Part shown: in pieces, positions 39,969-47,361 of the stretch
Layout of the letters: each line of letters starts with the position of its first letter
Numbering within the stretch: the first letter of the stretch is position 1
Assembly (NCBI RefSeq): GCF_029639405.1
Contig: NZ_CP121274.1
Span: 248,001-312,000, forward strand
Origin: Microbacterium proteolyticum
Lineage (GTDB): Bacteria; Actinomycetota; Actinomycetes; Actinomycetales; Microbacteriaceae
DNA: 64,000 bases
Direction: 5' to 3'
Program-made: the position numbers and the translations under genes
The notes under the pieces: model-generated
The model's database searches: none
Seen by the model: only the letters and a program-made list of their open reading frames with translations
Told to the model about the DNA's origin: nothing

Positions 39969-41603
39969 TCAGTTCAGCTCCTCGAGGGCCTTGGTCTGGC
40001 GGAATCCGATGTAGGAGATCACGCCGACGAGCAGGAAGATCACGATCGAGAAGGCGCTGGCCAGGCCGAAGTCGCGCAGCTGGCCGACGAACGCGACCTT
40101 GTAGACCATCGAGATCAGGATGTCGGTGGCACCGGCGTTGATAGAGGCGTCGGCGAACCGCGGTCCCCCGCCCGTGAGCATGTAGATGAGGTTGAAGTTG
40201 TTGAAGTTGAACGCGAACGACGAGATCAGCAGCGGTGCCACCGAGACCAGCAGCAGGGGGAACTTGATGTGGCGGAAGATCTGCCACACGCTCGCCCCGT
40301 CCACACGCCCGGCCTCGGTGATGTCGTCCGGGATCGACTGCAGCGCGCCCGTACACACCAGGAACATGTACGGGTAGCCGAGCCAGAGGTTGACGATAAG
40401 GATCGCGATCTTCGCCAGAACCGGGTCCTGCAACCACGGGATGGTGGCCCCGCCGAGGATCGTCTGGTTGATGAACCCGAAGTCCTGGTTGAACATCCCC
40501 GCCCAGACCAGCGCCGAGAGGAATGCCGGGAAAGCGTACGGCAGGATCATCACGACCCGGTAGTACTTCCGACTCTTCATACGCGGGTCGTTCAGCACGA
40601 TCGCGAGGAAGAGGCCCAGGACGAAGGTGGTCGCCACCGACAGGAACGCGAACGCGAAGGTCCAGATCGCGACGGCGAGGAAGGGACCGCGGATGGAGTC
40701 CTCGGTGAAGGCGCGCACGAAGTTGTCCGCCCCCACCGTCACGACCCAGCCGGGCAGCAGCTCGGAGCCGTCGTCGGCGGTGAACGCCCCCGTCCCGATG
40801 TCGCGGTAGACCGTGCCGTCGGTGGTGTCGGTCATCGTGTCGGCCGCGGCATCCCAGGTCAGGCTGGAGGTGAACAGGTACGCGTTCGAGCCGTCCGTGG
40901 TGCGGAGGAACCCGGCGTTGGGATCCTCGGAGATCGGCACCGCGATCGCACCGATGGCGCCCTGGTTGGCGACGATGCCGGCGAAGTCGAGGCTCGTGTA
41001 ACCGCCGGCGGCGACGGCGCGACCGCCCGAGAACTCGGCATCCACGGGTTCGAGCTCGGACGCGGTCGTCCCCACGGCGGCGTCGCCCGTGACCGGGTCG
41101 GTCACCAGCAGCGAGAACACCCCGTCGCGCTCGACGACGGTGATCGGGTAGGTCGCCGAGTCGGCCACGCGGGTCTGCGACTGCAGGAGCAGCGCGTTGA
41201 CGGCGTCGTCCTTGGTCGAGTTGTGGCCCGAGCCGTAGTTGGTGAACGCGATGTACACGGTGTACGCGACGACGAAGATCTGGAAGATCAGCAGGAAGAT
41301 CAGGCCCGGCGTGAGGTATTTCGCCGGGAGCAGCCCGGGCGTGAGGTAGACGACGTTCACGCCGACGGCGATGAGCGCGACGGCACCGGCGACCACCCAC
41401 TGTCCCGTGCCCGCGAGCACCATGACGGCGTACACGGCGGCCGCGTCGATGATCGACAGCGCGACGATCTTGACGAGCCAGACCTTCCATCCGGCCGCGG
41501 CGGCTTCGGCGTAGCGCTCGGCGCGGCGGCGGCGTCGCTCGGCCGCGGGGTCGGGAGGGGTCGAGCCGACAGGGGTGTCGTTCTCGAGGAGGGGAGCCGT
41601 CAT
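39969..41603 (-). CDS. malF: maltose-type ABC transporter permease MalF with large P2-like loop
   Basis: The 544-residue protein is much longer than a generic sugar permease. After three helices (about residues 45-140) comes an extracytoplasmic domain of about 150 residues, then five helices with the EAA loop DDITEAGRVDGASVWQIFRH. This matches MalF of the maltose system, whose P2 domain contacts the binding protein. ATG 41603 is used. An 11-bp stem hairpin (41660-41694) lies between malE and malF and may reduce permease expression relative to the binding protein. Confidence 0.93.
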   Translation of the reverse strand: MTAPLLENDTPVGSTPPDPAAERRRRRAERYAEAAAAGWKVWLVKIVALSIIDAAAVYAVMVLAGTGQWVVAGAVALIAVGVNVVYLTPGLLPAKYLTPGLIFLLIFQIFVVAYTVYIAFTNYGSGHNSTKDDAVNALLLQSQTRVADSATYPITVVERDGVFSLLVTDPVTGDAAVGTTASELEPVDAEFSGGRAVAAGGYTSLDFAGIVANQGAIGAIAVPISEDPNAGFLRTTDGSNAYLFTSSLTWDAAADTMTDTTDGTVYRDIGTGAFTADDGSELLPGWVVTVGADNFVRAFTEDSIRGPFLAVAIWTFAFAFLSVATTFVLGLFLAIVLNDPRMKSRKYYRVVMILPYAFPAFLSALVWAGMFNQDFGFINQTILGGATIPWLQDPVLAKIAILIVNLWLGYPYMFLVCTGALQSIPDDITEAGRVDGASVWQIFRHIKFPLLLVSVAPLLISSFAFNFNNFNLIYMLTGGGPRFADASINAGATDILISMVYKVAFVGQLRDFGLASAFSIVIFLLVGVISYIGFRQTKALEELN

Positions 41604-41659
41604 CGTTGAGGCCTTCTGCGTCAGGGGGACGAAGTCCGGGGGTGGGGGAAGAGGGGATG

Positions 41660-41694
41660 CCACGGCGGGCAGCCGCGAAGGACGCCCGCCGTGG
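41660..41694 (-). terminator. intercistronic hairpin between malE and malF
   Basis: CCACGGCGGGC and its exact complement pair around a 13-base loop, 7 bases after the malE stop. There is no T tract. Such structures after binding-protein genes typically stabilise or partly terminate the mRNA. Confidence 0.65.
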
Positions 41695-41701
41695 CGGTGG
41701 A

Positions 41702-42940
41702 TCAACCGGCGATCTTGGCCTGGATGTCGTCGGACATCTTGGTCCACGTGGCCGTGGGGTCCTCGCCCTTGAGGAGCGCGACCTCGGCGACACCCCAGAA
41801 CTCCCAGACCGAACCCATCTCGGGGATGCTCGGCATCGGCGCACCCTGGGCGCCGACCTCACCGAAACCGGCGATGATCGGGTCGGATGCGGCCTTCTCG
41901 TACGCCGCCTTCAGTGCCGGCGGACGGTCGCCCGCCTCGTAGAGCGCCGTCTGCACGGGCTCGGTGCCGAGGTAGTTCACCAGGAACTCGTTCGCGGCGA
42001 GCGCGTTCTGCGACTTCGCGTTCAGGTAGAAGCCCTGCACGCCCACGAAGGGCTGCGCGGGCTGACCGCCGGCCGACGGGATCGGGTCGACGGCGATGTT
42101 GATGCCCTTGGCCTCGGCATCCGCGACGTTCCAGGGGCCGGTGAGGATGAACGGCGTCTGGCCCGAGTTGAAGGCCTCCTTCGAGAGGTCCTGGGTGAGG
42201 TTCAGGTTGATGGTGCCGGCTGCGCCCTGCGCGCCGAGCCACGCGGCGAAGGCCTGGCCGGCCTCGTCGCCGATCGACAGCTGCGAGCCGTCGTAGCTGC
42301 CGTCGGCGTTGCGTGCGAACACGGAGTTGCCGAACGACGTCTCGAACGGGTACAGGTGGTACGGGTCGGCGTTGGCCGGGTCCAGTCCCACGACGAAGGG
42401 GTAATGCACGCCGGCGGCGGTGCCCTTGGCGATCATGTCGTCGAACGAGGTCGGCGCCTCGGGGACGAGGTCGACGTTGCGCATCAGCGCGATGTTCTCG
42501 GTCGCGTACGGCAGGCCGTAGACCTTGCCGTCGTTGGTGAACGCCTGGATGGCGACGTCCTGGAACTCGGATGCCTTGTCGCCGAGCTCGATGGGGGCGA
42601 CGAGGCCGTCCTGCACGAAGCCGCCGAGCCAGTCGTGCGCGCCGACGGTGATGTCGGGGCCCTTGCCGGTGGGGACCTGCGCGGCGAAGTCGGCCTGGAT
42701 CTTCGAGAAGTCCTTCTCGACGAGGTCGACCTTGATGCCCTTCTCGTCCGCGAAGGTCGCGGCGACGTCCTTCAGGGCGTCCGCGCGGTTCGCGTCGACC
42801 CAGACGGTCAGGGTGCCGGCCGCGGCGGCGTCGCCGCTGGCCTGCGGAGCTGCGCCGCTGCCGGAGCAACCGGCCAGCAGCAGCGAACCGGCGGCGATGA
42901 GGACGCCGAAGCCGAGTGCGCTCGTGGATTTCACCTTCAT
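41702..42940 (-). CDS. malE: maltose/maltodextrin-binding lipoprotein
   Basis: The 412-residue protein has a lipobox (LLLAGC, Cys about 25) and the MalE-type fold (TLTVWVDANRADALKDVAATF; VGAHDWLGGFVQDGLVAPI; GLPYATENIALMRN; FILTGPWNVADAEAKG). It captures maltodextrins outside the membrane for MalFG. GAGAGG lies 7 bases before ATG 42940. Two tandem TGCAAGCGCTTAC operators about 80-100 bases upstream indicate control by a LacI-type regulator encoded elsewhere. Confidence 0.93.
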   Translation of the reverse strand: MKVKSTSALGFGVLIAAGSLLLAGCSGSGAAPQASGDAAAAGTLTVWVDANRADALKDVAATFADEKGIKVDLVEKDFSKIQADFAAQVPTGKGPDITVGAHDWLGGFVQDGLVAPIELGDKASEFQDVAIQAFTNDGKVYGLPYATENIALMRNVDLVPEAPTSFDDMIAKGTAAGVHYPFVVGLDPANADPYHLYPFETSFGNSVFARNADGSYDGSQLSIGDEAGQAFAAWLGAQGAAGTINLNLTQDLSKEAFNSGQTPFILTGPWNVADAEAKGINIAVDPIPSAGGQPAQPFVGVQGFYLNAKSQNALAANEFLVNYLGTEPVQTALYEAGDRPPALKAAYEKAASDPIIAGFGEVGAQGAPMPSIPEMGSVWEFWGVAEVALLKGEDPTATWTKMSDDIQAKIAG

Positions 42941-43016
42941 TGGTGGTGTGCCTCTCTGGTGGGGGGAGGGGCGGCGGATCGTCCGGATCGTGGACGCCGT
43001 CGGCCCCGTGTCGTCA

Positions 43017-43030
43017 TGCAAGCGCTTACG
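43017..43030. promoter_or_regulatory. LacI/MalR-type operator A upstream of malE
   Basis: TGCAAGCGCTTACG contains the perfect AAGCGCTT palindrome core typical of MalR/CcpA-like LacI proteins. Its centre is 15 bases from the second copy. Confidence 0.75.
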
Positions 43031-43031
43031 C

Positions 43032-43045
43032 TGCAAGCGCTTACA
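43032..43045. promoter_or_regulatory. LacI/MalR-type operator B upstream of malE
   Basis: TGCAAGCGCTTACA is the second, slightly better copy. It overlaps a possible -10 (TATGTA on the minus strand, complement of 43042-43047), consistent with repression of malEFG. Confidence 0.75.
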
Positions 43046-43106
43046 TACTGAGTGACCTCACCCGACTTCGCAAAACGGCCGCGCGCGTCGATACCAAGCT
43101 GTGATG

Positions 43107-43118
43107 TCGTGAGCGCTC
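43107..43118. promoter_or_regulatory. GTGAGCGCTCAC palindrome, LacI-type operator-like
   Basis: A perfect 12-bp palindrome lies in the malE-yajQ gap, 38 bases before the yajQ -10. It resembles the classic lac-type half-sites and differs from the malE pair, so it may bind another LacI protein or be an auxiliary site. Confidence 0.5.
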
Positions 43119-43154
43119 ACAGGCCACCCCGGAGGCGCGCCCGCCTCGGCTCGC

Positions 43155-43160
43155 TAGAAT
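43155..43160 (+). promoter_or_regulatory. -10 box TAGAAT of leaderless yajQ
   Basis: TAGAAT ends 6 bases (CGCGGG) before ATG 43167. This is the best-matching -10 of the leaderless set. Confidence 0.65.
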
Positions 43161-43166
43161 CGCGGG

Positions 43167-43655
43167 ATGGCCGACAGCTCATTCGACATCGTCTCCAAGA
43201 TCGACCGCCAGGAAGCCGACAACGCCCTGAACCAGGCGCGCAAAGAGGTCGAGCAGCGCTACGACTTCAAGGGCACCGACGCCTCCATCGAGTGGAGCGG
43301 CGAAGCGATCCTCATCAAGGCGAACTCCGAGGAGCGCGCGAAAGCCGTGCTCGACGTCTTCCAGACCAAGCTCATCAAGCGCGGCATCTCGTTGAAGAGC
43401 CTCGAGACGGGCGACCCGGTCGCCGGCGGCAAGGAGTACCGCATCACCTCGACGCTGAAGGAAGGCATCTCGCAGGAGAACGCGAAGAAGATCGGCAAGA
43501 TCATCCGCGACGAGGGCCCCAAGAGCGTGAAGTCGCAGATCCAGGGCGACGAGCTGCGGGTGCAGTCCAAGTCGCGCGACGACCTGCAGGAGGTCCAGCG
43601 CCTCCTCAAGGCCGCCGACCTCGACGTCGACCTGCAGTTCACGAACTACCGGTAA
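43167..43655 (+). CDS. yajQ: YajQ family cyclic-di-GMP-binding / nucleotide-binding protein
   Basis: The 162-residue protein matches the YajQ (DUF520) family along its length: [24 protein letters not shown] at about residue 31, [20 protein letters not shown], and the end [12 protein letters not shown]. The family binds nucleotides, and c-di-GMP in some species; the role in actinobacteria is uncertain. It is a single gene with a leaderless promoter, ended by a hairpin at 43671-43701. Confidence 0.95.
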   Translation: MADSSFDIVSKIDRQEADNALNQARKEVEQRYDFKGTDASIEWSGEAILIKANSEERAKAVLDVFQTKLIKRGISLKSLETGDPVAGGKEYRITSTLKEGISQENAKKIGKIIRDEGPKSVKSQIQGDELRVQSKSRDDLQEVQRLLKAADLDVDLQFTNYR

Positions 43656-43670
43656 GAGTCGCCGCTGACG

Positions 43671-43701
43671 GCGCCGACCCGGGCATCCGATGGGTCGGCG
43701 C
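43671..43701. terminator. bidirectional terminator after yajQ
   Basis: GCGCCGACCC and its exact complement form a 10-bp stem around an 11-base loop, between two convergent genes (yajQ and the tail-fibre-like gene). Confidence 0.75.
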
Positions 43702-43707
43702 TTCCCG

Positions 43708-45111
43708 TCACGGCAGCTTCGGCGCCTGCGGCAGGGAGTCGGCGGCGGGGATCTCCACATCCACCGACCGAGGAGCGCGGGGATCGGCGCTGACACCCCG
43801 CCGCTGCCCGCTCGCCCCGGATGCCGCCTTGTCCTCGTCGGTCTTGTCCTCCTCGACCTGGATCGGGTGGGCCGTGGCGTAGGCATCCTGCCGGATACCG
43901 GTGACCTGCCACGACACTTCGATGTTGCCGTGATCGGTTCGGATCTCGAAGGAGTTGCCGGAGACCTTTCGCGACACGATCGCCTGGGCGAACTGCCCGA
44001 TGACGGTGAGCTGATACCGCGGATCGCGGTTGAGAGCGTCGAAGTAGTCGGGGAGATCGACGGTGGCATGCCCATCGGCGTCGGTCGTCACGATCCCGTT
44101 GTAGACGTTCAGCATGTCCGGCGACTCGACGAACGAATGCGACAGCCACTTGTTGTCCGGGTCGAGCGGGTGGTCGATCTTGAAGGACCCTGCGCTCTTG
44201 CTGAGCGTGCCGTTCACGTGCACACGCCCCTGGGCGAAGACCGCGAAGCCGTCGGGGCTACTGGTCGTCGCGTACACGCCGTAGTTCTGCCCCGACGTGG
44301 CGGTGGCGACGCCGTACAGACCCCAGGACGCGCCCTGCCCCCAGACTCCGACGTATCCGGAGTCGCCACGGACACCGGCCGTCGCGCCACCGGTGCCGGA
44401 GACCGCGTACTGCCCGCCCTCGGCGAGGAGAGCCTGGGCTTGCCCCGAGACGGAGGCCTGCGCGTAGACGCCGATCCGTCCGCTCGCGATCACCCCGTTG
44501 GCGGCGCCCGAGCCTCCGGCGAGCAGGCCGGTCGTGCCGCCGAAATACCCGCCGACGCTCTGACCCATCCCGACCACGCCGTAGTAGCCCGTCTGCCCGA
44601 GGACTCCACCGGTCGACCCCGAACCGACGACGCCGTAGGCGTTCGTCGATGTGCCCTTGACGCCGGCCCCGCTGGTCGAGCTCCCGACGACGCCCGCGCC
44701 TGCGGCAGCACTCGCTGAGATCGTCGCGGACGATGCGGCTGTGCTCGTGGACGAGGCCTGGATCGCCGTCCCACCGGTCTTCACATGAAGCTTCGCCGTC
44801 GGGGTGGTCACCCCGATGCCCACATTCCCGTTCGCGAGGATCCGCATGCGCTCGGCGTTCGAGGTCGCCCCCGAAGCACGCGTCTTGAAGATCAAGGGGG
44901 CGCCGGCCGTGGTGGGCCCGAGGAAGTTGGAACCGTCGGTGGATACGCCGGAATTTCCGCCGAGGAGCCACGCCGTGGTTCCCGGAGCGGCTTCGGCCGG
45001 CGAGGCGGACGCTGCACTCACGGCTCCGGCTACGCCCGCGGCCGCTCCCACGAGCAGCAGCCGACGGGGAAGTCCGGACGGAGGAGCAGCGGGTGGTGTC
45101 GTCGCGGGCAT
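43708..45111 (-). CDS. exported tail-fibre-like beta-repeat surface protein
   Basis: The 467-residue protein has a signal peptide (LPRRLLLVGAAAGVAGAVSAA, with paired Arg, possibly Tat; cleavage near ASA/AEA about residue 42). A phage-fibre-style module follows (MRILANGNVGIGVTTPTAKLHV, about 88-110). A Gly/Ser/Ala-rich region of repeated short beta turns (GVVGSSTSG, GVLGQTGYYG, about 120-290) comes next. A conserved-looking C-terminal domain starts at HPLDPDNKWLSHSFVESPD and continues to about residue 410, then a Lys/Asp-rich tail. It is probably a trimeric beta-helical cell-surface or secreted protein; no other phage genes are present. AAAGGAG lies 8 bases before ATG 45111. Its promoter carries an 18-bp palindrome. 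Confidence 0.8.
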   Translation of the reverse strand: MPATTPPAAPPSGLPRRLLLVGAAAGVAGAVSAASASPAEAAPGTTAWLLGGNSGVSTDGSNFLGPTTAGAPLIFKTRASGATSNAERMRILANGNVGIGVTTPTAKLHVKTGGTAIQASSTSTAASSATISASAAAGAGVVGSSTSGAGVKGTSTNAYGVVGSGSTGGVLGQTGYYGVVGMGQSVGGYFGGTTGLLAGGSGAANGVIASGRIGVYAQASVSGQAQALLAEGGQYAVSGTGGATAGVRGDSGYVGVWGQGASWGLYGVATATSGQNYGVYATTSSPDGFAVFAQGRVHVNGTLSKSAGSFKIDHPLDPDNKWLSHSFVESPDMLNVYNGIVTTDADGHATVDLPDYFDALNRDPRYQLTVIGQFAQAIVSRKVSGNSFEIRTDHGNIEVSWQVTGIRQDAYATAHPIQVEEDKTDEDKAASGASGQRRGVSADPRAPRSVDVEIPAADSLPQAPKLP

Positions 45112-45143
45112 GGGGAAGGCTCCTTTCGGGTCGGATGCCGCTG

Positions 45144-45172
45144 AGATTAGGGGCGCTTGCCACGCGTGGCAA
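45144..45172 (-). promoter_or_regulatory. promoter of tail-fibre-like gene
   Basis: On the minus strand TTGCCA (45172 to 45167) and TAATCT (45149 to 45144) are spaced by 17 bases. The leader of about 25 bases contains AAAGGAG. Confidence 0.6.
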
Positions 45173-45173
45173 G
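45156..45173. promoter_or_regulatory. 18-bp perfect palindrome operator in that promoter
   Basis: CTTGCCACGCGTGGCAAG is fully self-complementary and covers the -35 and most of the spacer. It is a strong repressor-site candidate; no regulator gene is adjacent. Confidence 0.75.
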
Positions 45174-45275
45174 GAAAACTCCTCCGACCCACCCCGAGGG
45201 CACAGCCACGACCGCCATCGGGAGGATTGATAGGGTGCGATCCGTCACTCGCCGCCCGAATCACGAAGGAACGCC

Positions 45276-45917
45276 ATGGCCGTCCGCGTCGATCTGAATG
45301 TCTCGCTCGACGGGGTCGCCGCGCCCGCCGACATGTCGCCCGAGAACCCGATGGGGGCCGACTGGGGTCTGCTCGTCGCGGACTACATGGCGACGCGGAC
45401 GTTCCGCGAGCGGGTGCTCGGCGACACCTCCGGCGCGGGCACGACCGGGGTCGACGACCGCTACGCGGCCGCCTACTTCGAGGGCGTCGGCGCCGAGGTG
45501 ATGGGCGCGGGGATGTTCGGCATCCACTCGTTCCCCGACGATCCGGAGTGGCGCGGATGGTGGGGCGACGAGCCGCCGTTCCGGGTGCCCGTCCTGGTAC
45601 TGACGCACCGTGAACGCGCGCCGATCGAGTTCGCGAACGGCACGCGATTCGACTTCGTCGACACCGACATCGCGGATGCCGTGCGCCGGGCGACCGAGCT
45701 GGCGGGCGACGCCGACGTGCGCATCGGTGGCGGGGTGTCCACGGTGCGCTCGGCCCTCGCCGCGGGGCTCGTCGATCGCCTGCATGTCGCGATCCGCCCG
45801 GTGATCCTCGGGCGGGGCACGCGGCTGTGGGACGACCTGGAGCACCTCCACGCCGACTACCGTGTCACGTCGGAGGTCGCCGAGAGCGGTGTCGTGCACG
45901 TGACGTTCGAGCGGTGA
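45276..45917 (+). CDS. dihydrofolate reductase / RibD C-terminal family protein
   Basis: The 213-residue protein has the RibD-C fold pattern: VDLNVSLDGVAA near the N-terminus (residues 5-16), VPVLVLTHRERAPIEFANGTRF in the middle, and VRIGGGVSTVRSALAAGLVDRLHVAIRPVILGRGTRLW. The last of these is the NADPH site and substrate cap. Many such proteins are uncharacterised reductases rather than true folate or riboflavin enzymes. AAGGAAC precedes ATG 45276. Its stop overlaps the GTG of a small zinc-ribbon gene. Confidence 0.9.
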   Translation: MAVRVDLNVSLDGVAAPADMSPENPMGADWGLLVADYMATRTFRERVLGDTSGAGTTGVDDRYAAAYFEGVGAEVMGAGMFGIHSFPDDPEWRGWWGDEPPFRVPVLVLTHRERAPIEFANGTRFDFVDTDIADAVRRATELAGDADVRIGGGVSTVRSALAAGLVDRLHVAIRPVILGRGTRLWDDLEHLHADYRVTSEVAESGVVHVTFER

Positions 45918-46051
45918 GGGCACCCGACGGGCTGCCCACGTGCCCGACCTGCGGCGACCCGCTGCGGTTCGAGGTGCTCGACGACGAACGCTTCCTCGTG
46001 GCATGGTCGTGCGTGACCTGCGGGCTCATCCGCACGACCGAGCCCACCTGA
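45914..46051 (+). CDS. 45-aa zinc-ribbon protein
   Basis: The GTG at 45914 overlaps the stop of the reductase gene (GTGA). The 45-residue product has two CxxC knuckles, CPTCGDPL and CVTCGL, 24 residues apart, forming a zinc ribbon, with an FEVLDDERFLVAWS beta core. Codon bias matches the neighbours. The coupling suggests co-expression with the reductase. The function is unknown. Confidence 0.75.
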   Translation: MRAPDGLPTCPTCGDPLRFEVLDDERFLVAWSCVTCGLIRTTEPT

Positions 46052-46055
46052 AGCG

Positions 46056-46451
46056 TCAGTTGATGATCTCGGCGTTCTCGTCGCGCATCCGCGCGAGGCG
46101 GGTCCGCCACTCCGCGAGCGCCTCGGGCGTCAGCCGCGTCCAGTCGTCACGCTCGGCGACGATGCGCAGGGGCGCCGCGCTCCGGTAGGACCGGGTCGGA
46201 TTGCCGGGGAACTTCTTGTCGGTCACGTTGGGGTCGTTCTCCCACTCCCCCGTCGGCTCGACCTCGTAGACCCGCGGCGGACCGTCGCCGGGGATGATCT
46301 CGGCGGCGAGCCCCGCTCCGTCCAGGACCGCCGTGAAGTAGATGTGGTTCATCACGACCTCGGGGCGGTAGTTCGACCGGAATCCCGGGATCAGCAGATC
46401 TCCGACCTTCAGGTCGGCCTTCGTCCCGTGGAAGAAGGGGCCGGCGTCCAT
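46056..46451 (-). CDS. arr: NAD+-rifampin ADP-ribosyltransferase
   Basis: The 131-residue length and sequence match Arr enzymes. FFHGTKADLKVGDLL lies at the N-terminus, YFTAVLDGAGLAAE follows at about residue 38, and then VYEVEPTGEWENDPNVTDK and GNPTRSYRS. Arr transfers ADP-ribose from NAD+ to the C23 hydroxyl of rifamycins, inactivating them; actinobacterial arr genes are usually intrinsic. AGGAG lies 6 bases before ATG 46451. It converges on the zinc-ribbon gene with a 4-base gap and stands alone. Confidence 0.95.
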   Translation of the reverse strand: MDAGPFFHGTKADLKVGDLLIPGFRSNYRPEVVMNHIYFTAVLDGAGLAAEIIPGDGPPRVYEVEPTGEWENDPNVTDKKFPGNPTRSYRSAAPLRIVAERDDWTRLTPEALAEWRTRLARMRDENAEIIN

Positions 46452-46506
46452 CGGTTCTCCTCTCCGCCGCCGCGCTGCGCATCCGACATGGCGGGGTCTG
46501 ATCGAA

Positions 46507-47211
46507 TCACTCCGAGAGTTCCTGCGCCAGGTCGGCGATCTCGTCGAGGTGCACGCGCATGGCCGCTTCGGCGGCGTCCGGGCTCCCCGCGCGAAGCGCG
46601 CGGAGGACGCGCAGGTGACCGTCGTGCGACATCCGGCGCCCATGCTCGGCGACGTGCGAGAACAGGCGCGCTTCCAGGGTCCAGGACACGGTCAGTTCGC
46701 TCAGCGAGGCGAGCAGGCGGTTGCGGGTCGCCGTGGCGACGGCCACGTGGAAGGCGATATCGAGCTTCACCGACCTCTCGGCATCCTGCGCGACGTCCGA
46801 CTCCGCGAGCAGGGCGCCGAGCGCGTCGAGCTCGGCGGGCTGGATCCGCGCGGCCGCGAGGCGGGCGATCTGCGGCTCGACCACGGTGCGGAACTCCGTG
46901 GATGCGGTGAGGGTGTCGTCGTCATCGTCGCGGAGCGAGGCGAGCACGGTGGAGATCGGGATGCGGTCGCTCACCCGCGTCCCGCTTCCCTGTCGACGTT
47001 CGACGAGCCCCGCCGACTGCAGCCGGAGCAGCGCCTCGCGCACCGCGGAGCGGGAGACGACCAGCTGTTCGGCGAGTTCGCGTTCGGTCGCCAGACGGTC
47101 ACCGGGCTGGAGGACTCCGGCGAGGATGAGCGCGCGGAGGCGCGCCACGATCTCCTCGTGGACGGACCCGCCCCGTCGTTCCAGCGGCGCCAGTGCCGTG
47201 TGATCGCTCAT
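46507..47211 (-). CDS. FadR-type GntR-family regulator
   Basis: The 234-residue protein has the GntR winged helix (about residues 16-80: LATERELAEQLVVSRSAVREALLRLQ) and an all-helical FCD sensor domain (about 95-230) that usually binds organic acids. GGAGG precedes ATG 47211. It is divergent from a DctA-type symporter; two TTGG(T/C)CCGACC sites in the gap suggest that it controls both. Confidence 0.93.
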   Translation of the reverse strand: MSDHTALAPLERRGGSVHEEIVARLRALILAGVLQPGDRLATERELAEQLVVSRSAVREALLRLQSAGLVERRQGSGTRVSDRIPISTVLASLRDDDDDTLTASTEFRTVVEPQIARLAAARIQPAELDALGALLAESDVAQDAERSVKLDIAFHVAVATATRNRLLASLSELTVSWTLEARLFSHVAEHGRRMSHDGHLRVLRALRAGSPDAAEAAMRVHLDEIADLAQELSE

Positions 47212-47261
47212 GGCTCCTCCCGGCTCCATCCTTCCAGGCGCCGCGCACCCACCCGACCAGA

Positions 47262-47272
47262 TTGGTCCGACC
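47262..47272. promoter_or_regulatory. putative GntR (FadR-type) operator 1
   Basis: TTGGTCCGACC includes the perfect GGTCCGACC palindrome, like the TNGTNNNACNA sites of FadR-type regulators. It lies 51 bases before the regulator's ATG. Confidence 0.6.
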
Positions 47273-47325
47273 TTAATCCCCCTGAAACACGAGAATGCGC
47301 CCTTGGAAACGCCCGCTGCGCAGAA

Positions 47326-47336
47326 TTGGCCCGACC
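47326..47336. promoter_or_regulatory. putative GntR (FadR-type) operator 2
   Basis: TTGGCCCGACC is a near copy of operator 1, 64 bases away and 26 bases before the symporter ATG. Both are followed by AT-rich bases (TTAA, ATAA). Confidence 0.6.
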
Positions 47337-47361
47337 ATAAACCACGGGCAGAGGAGCGGTC

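Noticed and set aside
43708..45111. Prophage or tailocin remnant
   Set aside because: Only a fibre-like module is present, behind a signal peptide; no capsid, terminase, tail tube, lysis or integrase genes were seen nearby.
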